64,000 bases of DNA from Costus lasius (Eukaryota > Streptophyta > Magnoliopsida > Zingiberales > Costaceae): assembly GCA_027563935.2 (NCBI GenBank), contig CM050454.1, forward strand, positions 19,899,501 through 19,963,500. Reading direction: 5' to 3'. Below, one piece after another: positions 56,170-64,000 of the stretch. The notes under the pieces were generated by a model. It did no database searches and was not told where the DNA came from. It saw nothing but the letters and a program-made list of their open reading frames with translations. The translations under genes and the position numbers were made by a program. Within the stretch, counting starts at the first letter, position 1, and every line of letters starts with the position of its first letter.

Positions 56170-57221
56170 TTTAATATGCCAAATTTTTGAATAATAATTT
56201 TATAAAATCAGAAATTATGTTTAGGAATTTTTGGGATTTTTCTTGAATTTTTTCCTAAATTTTTAAATGTTTGAAAATTGATTTTGATTAAAAAAGTTTA
56301 TTTGTGCTCATAGGAGTTCGAACACGTGAAGCGATGGAATTTTGGGCTTAGTGGATTAAAAAAGTTTTGACTAAAACCATTAAGCTGAGTTGCTTTTTGA
56401 TTATTAAGGCCACTCATTTTTATTGATTCTGATTTAAGTTAATTTCGGAGGATAAGTTGAATCATCGTCTTCCCCGCAGTTTTTGGCAACCGAGTCGTTG
56501 GCAGCGACTTTCTATTTTGGGATGCGTTTTGCGTCTATTTGAGAGGGCTTTTGTCCGCCCTAATGTTTATTCGAATATGGAGTTTCCTCGTGCCACAACG
56601 CGCCGCCAGGAGGAAGAACTTGGAGGTAAAGGGAGTTCGCCGGAGTCTGTGTCGCTTCAGCTTCCTGTGCAGCCGGCGACGATGATTTCTCTGTTCTAGG
56701 CTACAATACAACTTCGTAGCAAGAGTGATTGATCCACTATTTGGCTTGCATCGCTTGATAACCGTTTTCTTGGCTTTTCAAAGGTAACACCTCAAACTAG
56801 ATTTAGGTAGATAAAGTATTGCTATCCTTGTTTCCGTTAACTCCGATAGTATAGTATCCTGTGCATATCGAAGATTTGCTAGCTGTATTGTTGTTATATC
56901 AGTTCTAAGTTTTTGTATACCAGTCAAGTATGTTTCTAGCAAATTATTGTTATCAATATCCACGTTGTGGACAACATATCTATATAACCAGTTTTCTAGT
57001 ATCCACGTGTGTGGACAGTTGCAATGAACATAACCATGAATCATGAATCATGTAATTAAAAGTTATTAGCTGAGGCATAAGTTGTTGTAAAAGTTTTGTT
57101 GCTTACTCTGATGTCTGTATTTGTAAAGCAAATTTTTGTAGCAGTTAGACTTATATTATTGTTCCTAGATTGTAAAGTTTAATAGATTATTTTATCATAG
57201 TCTTAGTATTAGGGTGTAACA
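56170..57221 (+). repeat. Element B 3' LTR (1052 bp, internally deleted)
   Basis: Aligns with the 5' LTR from its start (TG is mutated to TT here) to TGTAACA. About 590 bp corresponding to roughly 39000-39600 of the 5' LTR are missing, the join being near 57032-57035. It is followed by the target duplication TTTCC. Confidence 0.8.
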
Positions 57222-57405
57222 TTTCCAGTGTTCATTTATCAGCATACCTAGTGTTGGTGATGCGCCTGGTAAGAAAATGGTTGTATCTTGCCTCTTGTAC
57301 GTCATCTCTAAAGATAATGCCATATGAGTTCGTGGGAGATGGTGCAGAAGAGGCAGTTGATGCCTTAGCTTTCCCCTTGCTAACCACTTGTTTTCTTCTT
57401 GGTGC
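57222..57405 (-). pseudogene. Element G third ORF, N-terminal part
   Basis: On the minus strand the frame starts MAPRRKQVVSKGKAKAS (57405) and continues with a Ser/Pro/Thr-rich stretch, IIFRDDVQEARYNHFL and RRITNTRYADK. This is the usual opening of plant 'putative transposon protein' ORFs: a basic N-terminus, then an RYxxL...RxIxxTRY-like block. One stop lies just before the B insertion point. With element B and one copy of TTTCC set aside, the same frame continues at 38147. Role unknown. Confidence 0.6.
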
Positions 57406-58236
57406 CATTTCAAGTGAAGCAAATGAAATCAAATGAAGTACATAAACTGGAAACAGAGTGCGTTACCAAAATTGAAATAGGGTTGAACAAACAATCACAG
57501 TGCTCAAATCTGATGTTTCTTAGTGAAATCGATGTGCGAAAGCTTCACAGGATTAACTTAGGCGAAGCTCTAGAAAGCTAGAAATAGCTCCGATTAAGCA
57601 GCGTCAGTGAAGGACGAAGCTCGGTGGAAATATGTTGCCTTGAGTAAATCTAGCTTCGAACCACCAGAATCTTGCTCAGAGACGCCAGAAACACTGTCGG
57701 AAGGGATCGCCGGAGGTCCTGGAAGGTAGGATGAAGAAGTGGGAAGCTAGAATCGAAGGGGCGGCGCAAATGCAAGAAAATCACAGGTAAAACCCTAAAA
57801 AATATGGTCGTGATCCTTATAAAGGCGAAAAGAATCATGGTCGTGATAAAAATTATGGCACCCCGTGAAAGTTTCTGTACCAAGAACATATAGAATTACG
57901 GGCGTGAAAATTATCACACCACCCCTGTGAAACATTCTGTTCCAAAAATACTTGAAAATTACGGGTGTCATAAAAATCACGCCCCGCCCGTAATTTTTGC
58001 GCTTTTTTCTTACTTCACGAGTGTCAAAATTATCACACTACCCTTGTGAAAGTTTCTGTTTCATAAGGATGAATAGTGCGGACATGCGAAAGCTTCTATG
58101 ATGACCATATCGACGTAAAAAGTACCATGAGCAATCCTACAAAGCATAAAAACAAAGATAAGCACTAGAAAGACATAAAAATTACGAAAATAAATACAAA
58201 AATAAAGAGCAAATGATAAAAATTAAAGTGAGAGTG
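57406..58236 (-). other. Element G spacer between hairpin and third ORF
   Basis: Non-coding. It has an array of inverted units built on ATTACGGGCGTG / CACGCCCGTAAT-like sequence (57800-58030). One pairs AATTACGGGTGT with a downstream CGCCCGTAATTT segment (57955-57999). This is the counterpart of the arrays 3' of the hairpin in C and H. Confidence 0.55.
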
Positions 58237-58250
58237 CTTGGGTTGCCTCT
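58237..58250 (-). promoter_or_regulatory. Conserved hairpin of element G, split by H
   Basis: On the minus strand GAGGCAACCCAAG is the loop and 3' arm of the AGGCAA hairpin. The 5' arm CTTGGG should follow on the right but H begins at 58251. Confidence 0.6.
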
Positions 58251-60053
58251 TGATGACACCAAAATTCATAGTATATTTTGTGTCATTTCATTGGTCTTTT
58301 TGTGTCATATTTATGCTCTTTTGCTTGTTTTTAAGCTCTATTTATCAAATAATGCAGAATCTACACCATTTCTTGTTTTTGATAATTTTTAGGTAAAAAG
58401 TGCCATATTTTGATGGATTTTGAAAGATTTGAACACACCAATGGATTCCAGATGTCGAGACGAAGCCGCCTATCAATTTTCATGCAAATCGGTGGAAGTT
58501 TGAAAAATTACACCCCCGGGTGTAATAAATATTATGGTACTGTAATTTCTGCCCCAGAAAGCACAGAAGCAAAATTACGGTAGTGTCGTAATAAATATTA
58601 CACTACTGTAATTTCCACCCATAAATATACAAAAAGAAATTATGGCACTGCCGTAATGAAAATTATGGTAACGTAATTTCAACCCAGGTTGCCCGATTCT
58701 TCGCGAATTTCTTGCGAAGACTATTTCTCAAGCTATTGACCACTAAATTGAGATCCAAAAGAAGCTATAAACTCGTCTCAATTAGGAGAAGAGGGGGGGG
58801 GGAGCAAAAGCCCTAATTTTTATCCACTATCTAGAGAGAAATCAAGGGAGGCATCCTTAGGGCACGACCTTGCGTCGAGAGGCGTAGAGGCCATCTCAGA
58901 CAGCGATTTTCACAAGGAAGAGGGAGGCGTCCTTAGGGTACGGCCTCATGTTGAGAGGCGTAGAGGCCATCTCAGGCCACGATTTTCACAAGGAAGCTTC
59001 GCTTGGAGGAGGAGAGGATACCCCAGAAGTTTCAGGGTGAAAGGAGGTCGATCGGAGGAGAAATCAAAGAAAGAAGGGTCGCTTGCACTGTTCATCGCGA
59101 TACTGGAGCAAAATTACGGGCTGTAATGAAAAATTACAGCCCTGTGTAAAGTGTTTTTCCACTTTCTCTTCAATTTCTAATCAATCTGAACTATGGTTTA
59201 TTGTAATTCTTCTACCATGCTAGCTTAGACATCTTTTGGGACATGGGGGGTGTAATCCCTTTAATTTTTAATGGCTAGATAATCCTTATTTCGTCATGAT
59301 ATTCTTGTTATGATAATTCTGGTTATGTGATGATTGCCTTTAATTCTCCATAGCTTCATATTATCTGCATGTTTTAGAGTTTTTACAATATGGACCGAGA
59401 GGTGATTTGTGAAAACTTGGAACCCTAAAATTGAATGTTAGGAACTCGTCGTAAGAAATTAGGTTTGTTCTTATTTCTCGATTTTAGAAGTATTATTGCT
59501 ATGTTGATAATCTAAATCTAGGATTGAGTTACTGTGATAAACGTGAAGATACTGCAAGAAATTGAGTATTAGATTGTTGGAGAACCATAAGTAGAACCTG
59601 TGTTGAGATTCGAATGCACGAAAGTGATCCTTGAGTTTCCACTTGAGATAATTGACTTAGAATTCGGATGCACGATTGTGATTCTTGAGTTCTTTGTTAA
59701 TGATTTACTTTTATTTAACATTGAATAAATCTTGCATGAGAGTGAGGATTAGTTCTTTGTAAATTGTCTGCGCGAGAGCGAGATGATTTCTTTATGAAGT
59801 AAATTATGTCTTTATCATAATAAGAATACATTGACGAACACATATTTATATCTAGTCATGGAAATTAAGGTGGATGAAACCCTAGTCCCAGTTTCTCTCT
59901 CTAATATTTCATACACTTTTCGATCGTTTACTTTCATCATATTTGATTTGCTTAGCTAGTGAGAAAATAACTATTTAGTACTTAACACGTAGGTCTCTGT
60001 GGTTCGATATCTTTTTATTACTTAGAAGTATCCGTGCACTTGCGGACACAACA
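58251..60053 (+). repeat. Element H 5' LTR (1803 bp)
   Basis: TGATGACACC...GCGGACACAACA. Inverted-repeat array at 58500-58685. Hairpin GGGCTGTAAT/ATTACAGCCC (59116-59140), a better stem than in C. A roughly 75-bp segment with GGCGTAGAGGCCATCTCAG is tandemly repeated near 58850-58985. Confidence 0.85.
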
Positions 60054-60059
60054 AGTTTT

Positions 60060-60077
60060 TGGCGTCGTTGCTGGGGA
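60060..60077 (+). other. Element H primer-binding site (Asp-tRNA type, two changes)
   Basis: TGGCGTCGTTGCTGGGGA: two C-to-T changes relative to TGGCGCCGTTGCCGGGGA, consistent with deaminated methylcytosine. Confidence 0.75.
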
Positions 60078-60273
60078 CCCTAGTTTTGTTAATATCAAAA
60101 TAGTTGTTAGTATTGCTAGACTAAGTTTTATTTGTTTTAGATTTAACTTTGTTTTTTGTTTTTGCAGGTTTTGGATTTTCACAGTTGTGACAGAATTGTG
60201 ATATCTGAAAATTTTGAATTTGCTTGTGTTTTTATTCTGAGAATTTTTTTAAAAAAATATATATATTGATTGA

Positions 60274-62020
60274 TTGGTATTGGATAATTTTTCTGTTCTT
60301 GATAGATTTGAAGATATGTCTTTTAATCACAACTCGTGGGCAACTGAAAGAGGTGAGGTATGCATGCCACAAGATAAGTGTGAAAATGATTATTTGTGCA
60401 CTCTTAAAGATAAGTTAGACTCTTATATGCACCCTATTAGGACATCTTATTCTTCTATTAGATGTGATATTTGTGGATGTTTTGATCATTATACTTATGA
60501 CTGTCAATTCTTAAATCCCAATTCACCATGGCATCAAGATGATCAATATCATTCTAGATGGGAAAATCAAACTTCTTTTTATGAGGATTGCTCAAATCAT
60601 ATTTCTGAACCATGCTTTGAGGACACAGAAAAATCTAGCTTAGAGATAATGTTTGAAAAGTTCATGAAACAAAGAGAGGAGTCACATGAGACCTTTAAAC
60701 AAATGAATTCTATGATGGATAATGTCGTGATCTGCAAGTGCACGGATACTCGAAGTAATAAAGAAAGTATCGAATCCATAGGGACCTACGTTGTCGAATA
60801 CTAAATAGCTGATTTCTTACTATCTAGGCTAATCGAAGTAGTGATAATAGAAATTGAAAGCTAAAAATGGAATTATCAGAGAGAAAAGCTGGGACTAGGG
60901 TTTCGTTCACTTTAACTTTTATGAGCTAGATATGAATAAGGATTTTGTGTGAAATTTCTTGGGTGATCTCCTCTTTATGATGGTAACTCTCCCATGTATT
61001 TGATTTCGCTTGAAAACGCCTTAAATAGTGCCTTTTTGCCTGAAAAACATGAAAAACCAAAATAGAAGTAGACTTTGCAATATTTGATGGATTCAACATA
61101 AAAACAAGTAAAAGCTCCTCAATTTAGTATGAAAAGGTATCCAAAATGAAGCAAAATATACTACATATTTTGGTGTCATCAGATAATATGAGTGCTCATT
61201 CTGAAATGCTAAAAACCCAGATAACACAACAAGATTGCTTATTTGAGTTTGATTTGGAAACTGAGGATATTGATTTAAAAAAGTCCCCCTCTCATTTTAG
61301 TAGTTTTGAGATTGAGCCTTATGAGAACATTAATGAATCTCACTCTGATTTTGATAATTGTAAAATTGATTCATCAGATAAATTATTTGTGGAAAAGTTT
61401 GAGGAAATTGATTTTGAAAAATCCCTTTTGATTCTAGTGATAGTAATGAATTTGATTCTTTTGATGATATATTATTTGTGGTTAAATGTGATGAAGAACA
61501 TGAGGGAACTGATTTAGAAAAGTCTCATTTTGATTTTGAAGGTAATTTTGAAATTGATAAATTATTTGATGAAGTGCATGAGGAATTTGAAAAAGATTTG
61601 AATATTACAAACATTGATGAATCTCACTCTGATGTTTTGCCCATATCTATTGTTCAATCTTCTGATTTATTTTAAAATTTATGCATTATTGAGGAATCTA
61701 ATGTGAGACAGAAAGACTATTTTGATGATCCAATACTTGAATCTTTTGATGGAAGTCCTACTCTCATTGCAATTGAAGATATAATTTTGAAGAAAGGACT
61801 AATGATTTTGCTTACTGACAAATTTAGAAAGATCATTGAATATTCTTTGAGTGGAATTGAAAATATTGATTTTGATTTCTGCATATTTGAGAAAGCCATG
61901 TCGATTATAATTTACATGAAATTTTGGATGTTTGTATTATTGGCTAAACTTTTTGGACAACAGAAAAGGAAACAATTATATGTTATTTACTATGGTATTG
62001 ATCCACCTGCTTCACCATGA
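60274..62020 (+). pseudogene. Element H gag-derived ORF with acidic extension, interrupted
   Basis: Same protein layout as in C. The first frame (60274-60722) has the zinc knuckle CDICGCFDHYTYDC (residues 64-77, CX2CX4HX4C) and YHSRWENQTSFY. A 459-bp solo LTR (60723-61181) follows, after which the frame resumes with the QDCLFEFDLETEDID acidic segment. A frameshift near 61435 and a stop at about 61673-61675 break the acidic region. The end (61703-62020) keeps the hydrophobic stretch SIIIYMKFWMFVLLAKLF, GQQKRK and YYGIDPPASP. No capsid or enzyme domain is present. The function of the extension is unknown. Confidence 0.6.
60723..61181 (-). repeat. Short solo LTR inside the element H ORF (459 bp)
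   Basis: On the minus strand TGATGACACCAAAATATGTAG (61181) to GCAGATCACGACA (60723): ends of a C/H/D-family LTR, but most of the middle is missing. The perfect target duplication GATAA (60718-60722, 61182-61186) shows it inserted as a unit and now stands alone. Confidence 0.8.
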
Positions 62021-62063
62021 TGTTTGAGTTTTGGTCAAGCTATAGACCTAAAAATTAGTGCTT

Positions 62064-62081
62064 CTTGGGAGGCAACCCCAG
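62064..62081 (+). promoter_or_regulatory. AGGCAA-loop hairpin of element H (one mismatch)
   Basis: CTTGGG-AGGCAA-CCCCAG. The loop is intact and the 3' arm has one change that breaks one pair. Confidence 0.55.
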
Positions 62082-64000
62082 CACTCTTACTTTGCTTAGT
62101 TTTTTTTATTTTAGTTTATTTTTAGAATTAATTTTTCTTCTCTTTTTGCAGGGAAAATCAAACTTTGTGTAAAATACGGCACTACCGTAATCTTTTCCAC
62201 GGTCCTGTAATTTCGGCTGATTTCTTACCAGAGACTTTTCTGAAGTTTTGGGAAAAATACGGCGGTACCGTATTCTTTTTCACGGTACCGTAATTTTGGC
62301 TAATTTTTGACCCGAAAGTTCTTTGACTTTTATAATATTACCATAACGAATATCATGGGCCGTAATTTTGTGTGATTTTCAACCCGAGAGTTTTGAGATT
62401 TTTGTGAAAATTATGGCGGTGCCGTAACTATTTTTACGATGCCGTAATTTGAAATCTACTTCATGCACTCTACATTCTGCTTATCTGATTATGTGTTTTC
62501 TCGCAGTGATTTTAAGAAACTGGAGTGGCAAAATTTTTGATCTTTTGCACAAACATGAACTACTCATCTTTGTCTATTTTTTGGATATTTTTTATTGAAT
62601 TTTAAAGTCCATGGATCATCCTATAACATATAGCATCTTTTGGTAACTAATTAATTTATGCAGTAGTTTTTTTTGACTGATCTGATTAGCGTTTTTGCTG
62701 CAAGTATTTAAGATGCTTTAATAAGTTGTAACCCTGATCTTTCACATGGAATATGGAGAACATGTTTCATTCTATCTTGTGGATTAGTTGTTTTCATTAA
62801 AATATTTTCTGAACATTCTAGGAAGTATGACAACTTTTGGTAACTGAAACTTCTGCAGTAGTTTTTAATTTTGTAATCTGATTAGCTCTCTTTCTATTAA
62901 TACCCTAAATTAATGGCAGATTTTGATCCTTTAAATTCCATATGCCCAGAAAGAACAAGTTTTATTCTGCCTTTTGGCTTTGTTTATTTTCTTTATGGAT
63001 CATTAAATCTTATTCTTGGGTATAGCTACTTTTCATAACTGAATCAATAGGCTGCACTATTTTCCATCGACATTAGCAGCTCCTTAGATTTCCACCAGAA
63101 ACTGCACCCCAGCCGCCACCACTGCATCCACCTCTGACACCACTGTTTCTAGCCGTCAACACTGGATTCTACCACCAGCAGCCTCTTACTTCCTCTGCTA
63201 CCTCTATTTCCATTAATTTTATTTTTGCAGCAGAATCTTCAATTAGTGACTTTAATTTTTTGCTGTGTAGCATTATTTCTTGTCGACCACTGGCTGACGA
63301 CTTTGCCTTCACGACTGTAGTCTCCAGCAGGCCACTGGAGACTTCTCATCACCACTCTACTGTCAGCACCATCACCATCATTGCTAGCAGCTCTCCAGCT
63401 AGCATCTGTTTCACCTCTGCTTCTCGCCTGCATCAGCTCTTTCCACCGGCACCCCCCTTCGGACCTCTAGCGATATGTCTGATTACCTCTAGAGAAAAAA
63501 ATTTATTTTTGCTATGTAAGAGACTATTTTTTGATCTGAGCCTTATGTATTTAAAATTGTGCAGATAAATTTTCAGAAGGCACATCTTTGGACCTAGCTG
63601 CATCTGCCTTGACGCTACACCCCTGACGATGATTGAGCTTGCTATATAGTTTTGTGAGTATTGTATGGTGTTGCTACTTGATTTGTTCTGCTATTTGCTA
63701 TGATTGTATCACTTACTGAAATTTCTATTCGATGAGGATGCTTGAATCTGTCATTTTACACTTTTGATTATGTTTGTTTGAGTTTGATGCTTCACACCTT
63801 TTGCATTGATATTGACATTTTTGATGTCTAAATTTTTTATGACTTGAATTCATGTGATGAGAGGTGTGTGGATTAAATATTGATGATGAATGTTTATGCA
63901 TGTCAATGCCTATGAATGGAGATATATCTATTATGCTGAATTTATTTCTTCAATATATATCTACTTGTTGAAATCATTCATTGATTTATGCATAAAGTTT
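62082..64000 (+). other. Element H 3' spacer
   Basis: Parallels the C spacer: inverted-repeat array (62170-62460), phrases like CTGATTAGCGTTTTTGCTGC, and a Ser/Thr/Pro-codon-rich stretch (63070-63570) similar to C. ORFs in this stretch are short and differ in frame from C, so I do not call a gene. The 3' LTR is not reached. Confidence 0.55.

Larger units (their letters stand above)
38148..57221 (+). mobile_element. Element B: Tekay/Del-like LTR element lacking gag-pol
   Basis: A 5' LTR (38148-39796) starting TGTAATATCCC and ending GTAACA, a Met-tRNA primer site, a polypurine tract GGACGAAATTTCCTTTAAGG plus G's before the 3' LTR, and target duplication TTTCC (38143-38147, 57222-57226) define the element. 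LTR ends and polypurine tract are typical of Tekay/Del chromoviruses. Excluding copia-3 and C, only about 690 bp of interior remain (39797-39873, 47119-47419, 55852-56169), with no gag or pol. B is therefore a non-autonomous or internally deleted copy. Its orientation is opposite to its host element G. Confidence 0.85.
34169..58250 (-). mobile_element. Element G: Athila-like element, 3' half, split by B
   Basis: On the minus strand, from right: half of the conserved AGGCAA hairpin (58250-58237), an untranslated spacer (to about 57406), the third ORF (57405-57222, then 38147-36976), a 3' spacer, polypurine tract and 3' LTR (35746-34169). Element B (38148-57221) lies inside the third ORF with target duplication TTTCC, and H (from 58251) cuts the hairpin. 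The gag-pol part and 5' LTR would lie right of the window. LTR phrases place G in the same family as element A. Confidence 0.75.
58251..64000 (+). mobile_element. Element H: Athila/Tat-like non-autonomous element (truncated by window)
   Basis: 5' LTR 58251-60053, primer site 60060-60077, gag-derived ORF 60274-62020 with a solo LTR inside, damaged AGGCAA hairpin (62064-62081), 3' spacer to the window edge. By comparison with C the 3' LTR should start roughly 0.5 kb beyond the window. Layout matches C closely. Confidence 0.8.

Noticed and set aside
1..64000. tRNA, rRNA, miRNA or host protein-coding genes
   Set aside because: I looked on both strands and found none I could support; the tRNA-like matches are only the short primer-binding sites.

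Overview
The window is flowering-plant nuclear DNA made almost entirely of nested LTR retrotransposons. I recognise no host gene, tRNA, rRNA or CRISPR array. The plant assignment rests on element anatomy: Met-tRNA primer sites (TGGTATCAGAG) next to Ty1/copia polyproteins, Asp-tRNA-type primer sites (TGGCGCCGTTG...GGGGA) next to Athila/Tat-type elements, and a Tekay/Del-style polypurine tract. The species cannot be named from this sequence. Element names (A-H, R, copia-1 to -3) are mine.

Layout. 1-899: part of an LTR (E, minus) that cuts the gag of Athila-like element D (minus; gag start 900-1111, primer site 1195-1306, 5' LTR 1307-3159). 3160-4911: a broken Ty3/gypsy gag, primer site and LTR piece (F, minus). 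4912-29071: element A (plus), an Athila/Tat-type deletion derivative. Copia-1 (7407-16612, target duplication CCAAT) sits in its interior and copia-2 (19570-28762, target duplication ACTTG) in its 3' LTR. Copia-2 has a complete 1294-codon gag-pol and almost identical LTRs. 29077-32990: unassigned DNA, first GC-rich, then AT-rich. 33000-34168: an old copia remnant (R), cut by element G.

34169-58250 is Athila-like element G on the minus strand (3' LTR, 3' spacer, third ORF, conserved hairpin). Its third ORF is split by element B (38148-57221, target duplication TTTCC), a Tekay/Del-like LTR pair with only about 0.7 kb of its own interior. B holds copia-3 (minus, 39874-47113, target duplication TTAGG) and Athila-like element C (plus, 47420-55846, near-match target duplication A/GTTTG). 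58251-64000 is element H (plus), related to C, inserted in the conserved hairpin of G; H carries a 459-bp solo LTR (60723-61181, target duplication GATAA) and runs off the right edge.

How the parts work together. Only copia-2 looks autonomous. A, C and H keep LTRs, primer sites, a gag C-terminal zinc-knuckle region and 3' RNA elements but lack most of pol, so they would need enzymes from relatives. The most interesting signals are non-coding: (1) a set of four leader hairpins in copia-1 and copia-2 with conserved order and spacing but different, compensating stems; (2) a hairpin in all three copia LTR families with unrelated stem sequences beside a conserved GGGTCGCACA block; (3) arrays of ATTACGG/CCGTAAT inverted repeats in the LTRs and 3' interiors of the Athila-like elements; (4) a CTTGGG-AGGCAA-CCCAAG hairpin downstream of the truncated ORFs.
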